A DNA stretch of 64,000 nt from Atherinomorus stipes (Eukaryota > Chordata > Actinopteri > Atheriniformes > Atherinidae): positions 147,501 to 211,500 of the forward strand of contig JALJCO010007890.1 in the NCBI GenBank assembly GCA_023101725.1, written 5' to 3'. Positions 53,913 through 64,000 of this stretch are shown here, piece after piece (position 1 is the stretch's first letter; the number at the start of each line of letters is the position of its first letter). Position numbers and translations under genes: made by a program. The notes beneath the pieces were generated by a model that saw only the letters and a list, made by a program, of their open reading frames with translations, was not told where the DNA came from and searched no databases.

Positions 53913-54401
53913 AGCCCCGTTTCCACCCGCGGGTCTGGGTCAGGTCGGGCCGGGCCAGGCCGGATCGGGTGGGTTTTGGTACGGATGTGTTGATTTCACG
54001 CTGTGTCCCCACAGCAACCTGTACCCTTATTCTGGAGGCGGAGAATTAGCTGGACAGCGCTGCTACGTGATTGTGTGACATCATCGCCATGTAACGCCGT
54101 TTAACCAAAACACCGGCGCCACACGTGACAGAAACAGAAAGGAGTCACCCCGGCTTTGTTTTTACGCTGGGTCACGCGGGAAGTGGCGGATTTTTCAATG
54201 AATCAGCTGATTGCTGTGTATTAGCTCCACCTCTTTGGTCCGGATCGGTTAGATCAGTACCCCTACCGAAGGGTGCCAAAAAAGTAGGCCGGGTCGGGTC
54301 GGATATGAGGGTACCCGTCCCAGTTTTTATCTGTGGAGACGCAAAAAAACGTGGACCGATCCGGCCCGACCCGACCCAGACCCGCTGGTGGAAACGGGGC
54401 T
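53913..54401. mobile_element. GC-rich non-autonomous DNA transposon with ~40-bp terminal inverted repeats
   Basis: The left end is AGCCCCGTTTCCACCCGCGG and continues GTCTGGGTC. The right end reverse-complements to AGCCCCGTTTCCACCAGCGG and continues GTCTGGGTC. TTT lies on both sides, which would suit a 3-bp duplication of the PIF/Harbinger kind, although T runs make this weak. The arms are rich in CGGGTCGGG repeats. An internal ~90-codon frame on each strand is a consequence of the inverted repeats. Confidence 0.8.
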
Positions 54402-54819
54402 TTTGAGTCTTGTTTACTGTATACATACATAAGTATCTGGGTGTGTTCATCCAACTTTGAGATGTTTGACATCGTTATTTAAGTTGGTTGTATTCACATA
54501 TAGTAAATGTTAAAAATCCAGTTCTAATAAACTAACAGAATAATTACATTTTTTTATTTCACAAAGCCATGCATGAGCACTGAGTCTCAAAAAGAGACTC
54601 ACATGTAAGAAACAGATTTTGGAGGAGCTGTTGAAGTTGATAATTCGTAGACAATGAGATTTTTTAATATCCAGCAGCAACTACGTAACCCAAACTGTTA
54701 CATTCAGATATGACGCTAAATATTTTTTTTGTGACCCGTAAAGGGAAAATTGACTGTCAATAAAATGATGTTAAATATTTGCGAAATATCTGTGTCCTCA
54801 AAAATTCTCATAGAAAACT

Positions 54820-55080
54820 TATTCCAGCTTCTCCTGAGGGGAAACCCCAGCTGCTTTAGGCCAGTTGGAAGATGTAATCCTTTGAGCAAGCCCTATTATG
54901 TCCCTCGGGGCTCCACCCTGCTGGCTGTCACTGGTAAGCCTCTAAATGGAAGAGCTGGGAGCCATCTTTATCAGGTGCCCTGACCCCCTCAGCTGACTCC
55001 TCTTTGTGTGGAGGATTAATGGGTCTACTCTAAGCTCCTCCTAGATTTCCTAACTTCTTATGTGATCTTACCCTCCAGAC
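54820..55080 (-). pseudogene. LINE 3'-end fragment, antisense (RTE/Rex-like)
   Basis: On the minus strand, 54955-55060 translates to RVDPLILHTKRSQLRGSGHL followed by IKM. This parallels the VEPLLLRIERS and MRWLGYLVRM of the copy at 8381-9605. Farther on, an interrupted YIFQLA precedes a GFP-like block where family members have YVSRLAWE and GIP. Stops and frameshifts abound. It is a short, old fragment of the same clade of elements, in the opposite orientation. Confidence 0.65.
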
Positions 55081-55399
55081 TGATTTCAGACACTTGTATT
55101 CCCTCTTCTTATTTTATCATTACCCAAAAGTAATGGTTGCATGACGCATTTCTTAAAGTCGCATCATTTGTTGCATGGATATATTTTTTGGTATTTATAT
55201 AATAACAATATTTGGGTGTATTGGCGGTGATTTTATTTAAAAACTTTAGAGATTTTATTTGATATGAAATAGCCCAACCATCCCTTGAAATACTGTAACA
55301 CAGATGTTGCTGAAGTTAGCTTCTAGTCAGTAAAATACAAAAAATTCCATTCCACTGTTTTTGGGGGGACTTTGACCACATTGGTCCTGTTGAAAAACT

Positions 55400-56421
55400 A
55401 CAAGAGTTGTGATGTTCAAATCTACCAGACTATTGAGCGCACCTGACTACAAAGCGCACCCACTAGAAAATGAGATTTGTACATACAGGCCGCTATGTTT
55501 GTCAGAAAGCCACCAGAATCCACTCTGTAACATGAGATAAAGGCTACATACCAACTATATGTTTATTTTTTTCTCAACAGTGCCTGGAACAGGGCTGATT
55601 AAAAAAGAAAAAGAAAAAAAATCTTCATGTTTCTGTCTCCAGTGTCTCACCGGTGAAAACTGATGCTAAGCTTACACACAGCAGCTCCATCCAGCGCTGC
55701 TGCCTGGTGTTCTGACGTTTAATCCTATCCACATGCGGCATTATATTATGACAGGGTAGCGCAGATGGGCCAGTCATTTCAGTCTGCGGTAGGGATGTAA
55801 CAATTACCGGTAAAATGGTTTACCGTGATAAAATTACCAACGATTAGTAATGCCGTTTCAAATTTTAAAAATCGTTAAATCCGTGTTTGATTCCTGAACT
55901 TTGAAAAACTCCAAGTGATGCTCCTCATTGGCTGGAAAAGCAGTTGCAATCACAGTTTGCAAGTTTAATTAATGAAAACATGGCCGAAAGCAATGAGGGC
56001 ACCCACATGGACAGTTCATTTTAGATTTTTACCCCTTTAAAAAGGACAAAGTAGACATTTAGACCCATTTTGGATGTTTTTAAAGATGCTGGGGGGTATT
56101 TCTGCACTAAAAATGATAACTGTGATTATTTTGGTCACAATAACCGTGATATGAAATTTTCATATTGTTACATCCCTAGTCTGCGGTAGCACATTTCAAC
56201 AGAGTACCAATGGAACGACAGAACACCGGCCAGAGGACTCACACAGTAAAGGGGATCATAACTTTCCTTTTGGACATCTGATCTTCAAAATCCCCCTTCC
56301 GATTTTTTTCGCAAAGCCCATTTGCCCGTAACAATCCATCGAACAGCTGCATCTTTGTTCAGGCTGCAGTTTTCAAAGCGTGTGAAAAAAGTAGCAGCTT
56401 ATAGCCTAGAATTTATGGTAG
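55400..56421. mobile_element. older non-autonomous DNA transposon, interrupted by hAT-like copy 4
   Basis: The left end has TCTACCAGACTATTGAGCGC then ACCTGACTACAAAGCGCACC. The right end reverse-complements to CTACCATAAATTCTAGGCTA then TAAGC. These match a fish family with GACTATAAGC-type ends. Its body is split by the insertion at 55790-56178, with the GTCTGCGG target duplicated on each side. Confidence 0.55.
55790..56178 (+). mobile_element. hAT-like miniature element, family copy 4 (most intact ends)
   Basis: It has complete ends TAGGGATGTAACAATTACC and GTTACATCCCTA, with a perfect 8-bp duplication GTCTGCGG (55782-55789 and 56179-56186). It is 389 bp and non-coding. It carries the subterminal ACCGTGATATGAAATTTTCA motif. 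It defines the family boundaries used for the other three copies and is nested in an older element. Confidence 0.93.
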
Positions 56422-58446
56422 ACTGAATTTTTTAAAGAGTATGTAGATTTGTTTACACACCATTTCTGATTTGTGAAACCTGTACTGTGTAAAATAATGC
56501 AAATAAGATAATTTTTATGGGAATAAGACCAGATCCTACTGAAAAACTGCAAGACTTGGGATTTTCCACCTGGACTAAATTTGATGAAATATTCTGTTTT
56601 ACTTCAGTAGGACTGTGTGATTATTGCAGTACATCAGACAGTGAAACTAATCATTGATAGGTTTTTGTAAAAGTGAATCATTTAACAAGTTCTTGAAATT
56701 AATCAAAAATATCCTGCAAGGAAATGATCAAGGGAACAGATTTAAGAAAAGGATTCATCTTCAAAGATAAATTAAAACAGGAGACCCACTGGAGGTCTCA
56801 ACATGCTGCTCATCAAACCCTCTTGTGGAGTTGGGTTATGAAACGATCTCCTTTCTAATTCACTCTGACTGTTGGTGATATAATTGGCTGGACGAGCAGC
56901 TTATTCATGGTTTTATTTGAGACCCTCCAGCATCTCCCATCCTTTTCCTCTACTTTTCCAGCCACAGTAATGCTTTTTATCTGAAGATGAATTCATTCAG
57001 CACCTCCCTCCGTGTCTCTTTTCATCTCATCCTCTGCTTCCAGGTCGCAGCCTGTATCTCTGTCTGTCACTCGATCATTCTCAGCCAATTAGTGGCTGGC
57101 TTCAGGTGCTTAACCCCAGGCCTGGCCATCAATTGGCTCATTATGTTGCTGTTTAAATCTGTCTCTTTTCCCTGTCAGCTCCTTGATTCAGCTTGTCCCC
57201 TCCATCTTTTCTACATGTTTTTTTCCCCCTTCATTCTATGTAAACTTCATTTTTGAGAAAACACTTAAAAAAAAAAAATCCCCATCATTTTTTTCTGTGT
57301 CTCTTCTGGCTTTATTTCTTCCCTTTTTTCCTTTTCATTATTTGTTTCACTCTTTCTCCACTTCAGGACCCCTTCCTCTTCTCTGACCCCTTCTGTCTGT
57401 AGATTGTCACAACTCAATTGTCCCTTCTCTGCCTGTAGGCAGCAATGGTATTAATAAAGCTGGATTCGAATAGATTTCCTTTCAGCTCCACTTTGAATTA
57501 CATTACAGCGTAGTTTTGGCTCTGAGCATTCTTCTTCCTGTGGCTTTTCAAGTCTTACTATCCATTCATTTGGTATGTATCCCGCTGAAGGATTGCAGCT
57601 CTAACTGTGGAAGATGCTGCAGTACTGTAATCATTCCACAGCTGTAGAAGGATATGAGGCTTTCTTTGACTTTACCACAGGTCGATATAGCACTGTATTC
57701 TAAGCCAGCCAGTTAGATAATAATGTGAGATATATTTATTGTTATTGTCACCTTTAAAAAGAAACAATGAAAATGAAGGTGCAATTGACTCATAAGGCAC
57801 AAATAATTAAAAGGCAAGAAATAAAAAAAAAAAACTGTGATAAAAAACATGATAAATAGAAGTAGTAAGACATTTTAGGTACTAAAAATACACCTAAAAG
57901 TGGGTCTCAGGTCATGTTTCACATGGAAAGGAATAATACAGCACAACCTTCGAGTTCAGTCCCATTATTCCTTTTGGATAAATGATGTTTTTAAAATGTA
58001 TTTGCCCGACTTTCATGTCACTGCCTCCTCCTGGCTGATGGCAGAGGCTGGAGGAGAGAGTGACCTAGGTTTGATGGGTCATGTAAAATGTCTATTGCTC
58101 TTTTGCAACAGTGGGAGGTGTAGATTTGTTCCAGGGTGGGGAGGGGACAGCCAATATTTTTTTCACCTTTGCCCTGATGACCCTGTGGAGCGTCGCCTTC
58201 TCTGCTGATGTGCAACTGCCAAACTGCACACATGCATGTAGACCGTGGCTGGCCACACGTTTTATACAGTGGTGATCAAAGGCTACGCTTTCACAGATGT
58301 GCGGTGTTGTCAGGAATGTTATGGGAGTGAAGGTACTCAGATATTATTTATTTCTTATTCCACAGTCCAATAGATTAAAGATCTTGTTGGTTTTAGATGT
58401 TTTTTAACAATGCAGAATAAGGAAACCAAGTTGTAGGTCAGAGAGC

Positions 58447-58999
58447 CAAGGTTCCCACAGGGTCTTAAAAAGTCCTAAAAGTCTTAAATTTACAAATCAG
58501 CATTTAATACTTTAGAAAAGTCCTTAAATTTGATAGTTGTCTTACATTTCATATGGTAGGTCTTAAATTTTCCTACACTCGGACAGATTTCCATCTTTTA
58601 CAAAAATGAAAGCAAAAAAAACAAACAAACAAACAAAAAACCAACAGATCCATGTGTTTTACCAAACCAATAAATCTTGACAGAGCCTTTATACTAGCCA
58701 ATCGGGAAGAGATCAAGGCGGGTCTTTGCACAGCTGTCATCTGTCAGCCTGAGGCTTGTGTGTTTGCGTTAACATCTTGTTTACCTTTTGGAAGAAAATT
58801 TCAAACCAGGTACCAATGATAGACCTAGGTAATGATAGCCAAAAGTTGTTTTTCAATCTATCTTTTTTTACATTATCTTTGTAAATGTTGAGGGATCTGT
58901 GTTTTTGCCAGTTTGTCCTTGAAATAGCCAGTGAATTCTGTTCCAAGTGGTCTTAAAAAAGTCTTCGATTTAACTTGTTAAAATGTGTAGGAACCCTGG
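58447..58999. mobile_element. non-autonomous DNA transposon (GGTTCCCACAGGGTCTTAAA ends)
   Basis: The left end CAAGGTTCCCACAGGGTC and the right end, reverse-complemented, CCAGGGTTCCTACACATTTT make a short imperfect inverted repeat. Several GTCTTAAA/TCCTTAAAT motifs follow, typical of a common fish hAT-type miniature family. The 8-bp duplication cannot be fixed. Confidence 0.65.
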
Positions 59000-61737
59000 G
59001 GAGCACATGGCGTCAGCATCTAACCACGCCCCATGTTCGCCAATCAAAGCCAAAGAAATATTGGCAATTTTGTAAAAATTAAGAAGCAGAATTTTTATGT
59101 GGACACAGGTCTCCTCAGTGGTCCCATGATCAAAACAACTGAACAGAGTGAAGCAGGTTTTAATTCAGCCAGACAACTAACAACCTGATGGATAAATACT
59201 TTCTTTAGCATTGTAGTTTGGTGATAGGCCCTGATTCCATCAATCCTTGTCCATGCATGTTCAATCAATTAGATATTGGAGTGAAGGCTGAACAATACTT
59301 TCTTTGTTAGCTGGATGCTGGGGTGGTGGCTGCAAGCATTAAGTAAACAGCAAGGGAGGACGTGTGCAGCTTAAATAGACCACTCTGATTGGGAATGTTT
59401 GATATGTAGCTTGAACGTTTGAGGCAGATCACAGGGGGATGCAGCACAGCAGCTCAAGTTGTCTGCCTGAACTAGCTCGCAAGCGTCGCTTCATTTCTGA
59501 TTCTCTCCACACAAGTGAAAAAAGAATACTCGTGTTTGCTAGATTTGGGACCACATATCTTTATTTTTCACTAGATTTGATGACTCCAATTATTCAGGTT
59601 ATGATTTGATTAAAAAATATATTCAAAGAGATCGTCTCTGCACAACAGAGTACCGATTTCAGTGTTGAAGTCTAATGTTTCCAAAGAAAGCAGAAGTGAG
59701 CTTGAAAGTAGAAAAGTGTGTTATGTGTGTGTATGTGTCTGATTATAGAATTCAAAAGGGTTACTGAGCACAATACAAATACTTTTGGATAAATAAGCTT
59801 GATGCACATAAGTGAGTCGTCCATAACGGCACACAGTATTCATGAAAAACCCAGTAAAACACGACACCAAATTAGATGAGAGATGCAATGTTGGACACCA
59901 GAGCTACTGTATCCTAAATAAACAGAATAGTCCTGCTCTTGTATCTCATGGTCAATGTATGCAGTGTTACTGACATGATGTTCTGTAAAAGCTATTTTGA
60001 TTATGTTATACAAAGTAGCTTAATAATAAGGTAATGCTTAATGTAAGGGAGTTGTACGCAACTTTCTGTAGCATTGATCAACATTTTCTTTTTTTGAGTA
60101 CTATAGTGAAAATATCAAATCAAGGCTTTTATAAAACTTTTGTATTTTTGTACAGATGAGGGAGGACTTTCTCCATGTGTTGCTATTCAGTGGTTCTTCT
60201 AAATTGCTCAGTTGTCCATCCTAAACTCATGTGTTTCCAAGTGTAGTTACACTTATCCTTTACCTGATAAGTGAAATGTACCTTAAACACACCAAGACTT
60301 GTAGACTTAGAAAGTTTGATAACTTAATAAGACATTCATTTTAAAGGGTCTTATTTCCATAGTACAAGAAGCAGCTCCCTTTGCATGTTTCAAGTTACCG
60401 TTAGCTCTCAGTAGTTGATTCCATGCTGAGAGGTGTGATTAAAATCCACTAAAAGACATCTGCTACCAGTCAATTTAATCCAATTTATTCAGCTGTGGGA
60501 CGTCGCTTTGTCTGCTGATGCTTTTGTGTTAGTTGCCTCCAAGCTGTGTGTCTTTGTGTGTTCCAGTTTTTCTGCTATCTTCTACTTATTATCACTACAT
60601 CTGACAGTACATGCATACAGCAAGACATTTGTAATATTTCTTCTCTGACAAGAGGAAATATTAAAGAACGTGTGTGTGGGCAATGAGCCAGTTTAATGAG
60701 TCTTAAAGCTGTCATGATTAAGAGGCTGATAACTTGATGATGCTGTGGAGGTGCTCCAGTAATGAAGCATTAGATACTTCAACCCTCTTGTTATTAATGA
60801 GGTGAATCTTAGAAAGTCCTGGGATGGGTTGATGAGGACTGAGTATGGCTGTGAGCCTCTGTTTTCATGTGAGGGGTCACATGTGTTATTTATTTTAAAA
60901 GTCGGACCAGTACAGACACATACACATACTGTAAAATCCAAGTTGCATTCAAGGAGGGGAAAAAACCTCCAGGAGGGGTTTCATCTAATTTTGCCTGCCT
61001 CCAGGGGTCATCTTCATGGGAGAACTTGCTTGTGTGTGTGTGTGGGTGTGTGTTTTAGGTAGAGGTTAGGCTGTTATTGCTCTGGAGTGGAGATACAGAT
61101 AAAAAATGCAGCCTCTGCAACATAAGAGTCACAGCGAATGCTGAAGATGGTGTCAACGCCTCAGGTATGTGTGTGTTTGTGTGTGTGCATATGTGTTGTA
61201 GTGAAGGGAGTTGGTTAGGATTTCTAGAATTAATTTTGTTTTCAGCCTTTGGCTGGTAAATTTCTTGTAATCAGTAATTTCCCCCAAAACTATTGCAAAT
61301 TCACAAATATACACACATACTGTACACAACATATAACATCAGACACACAAACACATGCAGGTACAGCCTGCAACCAAATGTCCTTACTGTGCTTCTCCCA
61401 GAGGGATGCTTGAAGTTTTTTTTTTATTTTATTATTTTTATTTATTTATCCTTTTTTTTTTCCCTGACGCTGACTCGTATTTTTATTCGTATGTTTTATG
61501 TTTTTGCCTTTTGGGTCTTTGTGTAAAGCAGAAACATTAATCAAAAGCACAGAAAAATGTGAGAAAGCATCTCTGGTATGAGGGGCTGTAGACAGAAAAA
61601 GACCCACAGAGCTCTTTCACAGCATAACCTTGCAAAGGGACTGGCAAGACTTATTAAGTCATGTGTGTCAGTAGAAAAAAGAAGAAAAAAAAGGCAAACT
61701 GAGCAGCAAAATAGGAAGCTGTTGCCTATCTATAACT

Positions 61738-62095
61738 AGACTGCCAATATTATGGGAACATACTTTCAAATCATTGAATTCAGGTGTTTTAGGTCCACAA
61801 AGAAATGAGGTTGTTTGGTTTAAAGAAACTTGACTGGCCTTATCTGAGTCTTGTTCTCAACCCAACAAAACATCTTTGGGATTATTCAGAAAGGAAACTG
61901 CGAGCCAGGACTTCACATCTAGAATAATTTACTTCTGGAAGAAAGGTAAAAAAATTCCATACACCCACACCTAAACCTTGTGGAAAGCCTTCCCAGAAGG
62001 CTGAAGTTGTTATAGCTGCAAAGGTGGGCCAGCTCCATTTTAAACCTTACAGATTAAGAATAGGATGTCCCAGATGTCCCAGATGTCCCAGTGCT
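61738..62095 (+). pseudogene. Tc1-like transposase remnant
   Basis: From about 61828 the sequence translates to LDWPYLSLVLNPTKHLWDYS then ERKLRARTSHLE and a stop. The LNP...HLWD...LRAR block is the C-terminal signature of Tc1-like transposases near the third catalytic acidic residue. The DNA continues with TTCTGGAAGAAAGGT, AAACCTTGTGGAAAGCCTTC and GAAGTTGTTATAGCTGCAAA, matching the family's 3' coding end. The 5' part (TGCCAATATTATGGGAACAT, TCATTGAATTCAGGTGTTTT) resembles the element's other end, so most of the transposase has been deleted. A triplicated CAGATGTCC (62069-62095) follows. Confidence 0.75.
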
Positions 62096-64000
62096 TTTAG
62101 CTATGTCGTTATGAACTTTATGTCTCAGGAGAAAGAGTCAGTCAGTTGTAGCCACAGTTGCTGCTCAGCTTGGCCATTTTATCGAACTACTGTCCTCGCT
62201 TGTTGCCGCAGAAGAGGAGAGGAACTGATTCATTCGCGAAAGTGTGCCTCACTCTTCTCTTTCAAGATGATCTGTTTCATCACAGAGGACAACAGTTAAT
62301 GGTTAACTGGGAGTTAGACTACTTTTTCGCACTCAAACTAAAAATGAATCCTACTGTCACTAGTATGCTTTATGTATGGAAAGCATTTCAAGATTCTCAT
62401 TCACTTTAGATACAGTATAACATCGCCCTGTGTTGCTGAACTGAATTCTGGCAGCAGTTCAACCTTTTACATATTTTATTTGTCTGATTGTATGACTGAT
62501 TGTCTCCACAATTCCAAGCATCAGCTCAGTCATCATCAAATGTTCATGGATCCAGCCTGAGAGCTGGATGTGCAGTGTGATAGAAGCAAAGGGAAAAGAC
62601 CAAGGAGGGATGAAGGAGAACTGACTAAAGAGGAGAAAAAAAAGAATGATGGCCACAAAAAAAGAGAAATAAAAGAAGAAATGGAGAAGGAATAAGACAA
62701 TAAGAAATGGAACAAGAGAACATGTAAAGGAAGGCGAGGAGTGAAGAAGTCAACTAGATTGATTTCTGCTCCTCCTCTTCCTCTCCCCTACTCTTCTCCC
62801 TGGAACGGCTCCCTAAAGTCTTTGGATTAATGGCCCCATTTCTGCTGCTCATTCATCAGATTCAGGAAAACATCCCAAAACACAAAGCCTCGCTAGACTC
62901 TTGCCTGAACTAGATATCTACCTGCCAAAACATCCAATAGGCTCTTAAGTACTTTCAAAGGCAGGCAAAACAACTTTATCTCTACCTCAGGCAAAACCAG
63001 CAGAGAATTTGTACTGTCCACTGGCACACATGCTTGTTAGCTAGCACACTGAAGATGATCTCATCAGTTCAGCCTTGTGTTGGAGAAACATTGAAGGAAA
63101 GTCAATCCCTGCGCTAAAGGCTTTGGTTTGGTTATGGTATGTATTGTATAATGTTAGACAATGGGGGAATCAGCTCCCATTTCCATCTTCTACAAAATGA
63201 GATGACAGAGAAGTGTTTCCCTTTTCAAGACTTCAAAACAGGAAATGTTGGAATCGTTCATTTTGGTGAAACGTCTTTTTATTGGGTGTCTTTTCTTTTA
63301 CAAAGAATATTGCTGCTCTTATAGTTTTAGTGAAGTTCAGGTTCAGTTATGTTTAAGCAAAAGAATAACTTAGTTAGGTTTAGAAAACAACTAGTTTGGG
63401 TACCCTGGTCTCCTTCTTGTTTTTGTTCTTTCTTCAATAGAGAACAAATACAACCTCTGGCTGACTGTAAGGCCTGGTAGCCCTGTTGTCCTTGTAATAT
63501 CAAAGACCGTTCATCTGGTGTGCTGCATGGAGAGGGAGTTCATATCTGGATGCTGCACGCCTCACTGTTTGGCCTGGTCACATTGTGCGCCAGCTGTGCC
63601 ATCCACTCTGCCCTTTCACAGCATGTGATAGCTAACATGCCAACCTTTGACCAGTCCTGATTAATGAGGCTACAAGCTACGCTCACTGCTGAGACCGAAT
63701 CCCCATGGAGGCTTACAATTGTTCCATGCATACATATATCCCCCCCCCATCTGTCAATTGGCACATTTTCCCCTTTCACCGCTTACTCCAAAGACCCTCA
63801 TCCTCCTCCGGCTCATCCATACATATAATTGGCCATAAAGTCTTCTTCCAGACTTTTTATCATCTATTTGTTTACATTTTCCAGTTTAATGTCTTGTTTT
63901 TACCAGTCACTGATAAACTGGAGGTTTCAGAAGGTCTCCACTCGAGGAAGAGATTGAAATGAATGGAGGAGGAGGAATTAAGTGTGGATGTGGGGAAAGA

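Overview
The window is vertebrate nuclear DNA, most likely from a percomorph-type teleost fish. It is AT-rich, has no long open reading frames, and is full of microsatellites, tRNA-derived SINEs, RTE/Rex-type LINE fragments and small non-autonomous DNA transposons typical of fish introns. Nothing looks bacterial or viral.

The only protein-coding sequence I can support is two exons of one plus-strand gene, a type IIB receptor protein tyrosine phosphatase best matching ptprt (PTPRT, RPTP-rho). Exon 820-994 encodes the C-terminal part of the immunoglobulin domain. Exon 22177-22470 encodes the whole first fibronectin type III domain. Both have good splice sites, and the phase-1 junction between them joins cleanly. 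Everything else is intron: the end of an upstream intron (1-819), a complete intron of about 21.2 kb (995-22176) and the first 41.5 kb of a downstream intron (22471-64000), in which I do not see the next exon.

Layout of the first full intron: a tRNA-type SINE at 4.4 kb; an antisense SINE with matching target-site duplications at 7.95-8.17 kb; a 102-bp (TA)n tract abutting a 5'-truncated, broken LINE reverse transcriptase at 8.4-9.6 kb; a terminal-inverted-repeat (TIR) element at 9.6-9.9 kb; hAT-like elements at 12.0-12.6 and 20.0-20.6 kb; a SINE remnant at 13.2 kb; and simple repeats.

Layout of the second intron: a GC-rich patch at 27.1-27.4 kb; a cluster of DNA transposons at 28.2-30.5 kb (a hAT-like element with an 8-bp duplication and a nested Tc1-like piece, then two long-TIR elements); a spaced degenerate repeat at 32.1-32.7 kb; four copies of one hAT-like miniature family (33.9, 46.0, 46.9 and 55.8 kb) with identifiable duplications; a (CTAT)n/(CTGT)n tract at 34.9-35.1 kb; a 1.4-kb element with a CpG-rich perfect hairpin at 37.9-39.4 kb; a GC-rich TIR element at 53.9-54.4 kb; an antisense LINE fragment at 54.8-55.1 kb; a further TIR element at 58.4-59.0 kb; and a Tc1-like transposase remnant at 61.7-62.1 kb. 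Three repeat-poor patches (40.5, 51.7 and 53.5 kb) look like possible conserved regulatory sequence, but only alignment could show that.

I found no convincing undescribed biological system. The observations most worth checking are a tandem CAGCAG splice acceptor at the Ig-domain exon, the nested and inverted arrangement of the hAT-like copies, the CpG hairpin, and a nucleosome-scale spaced repeat.
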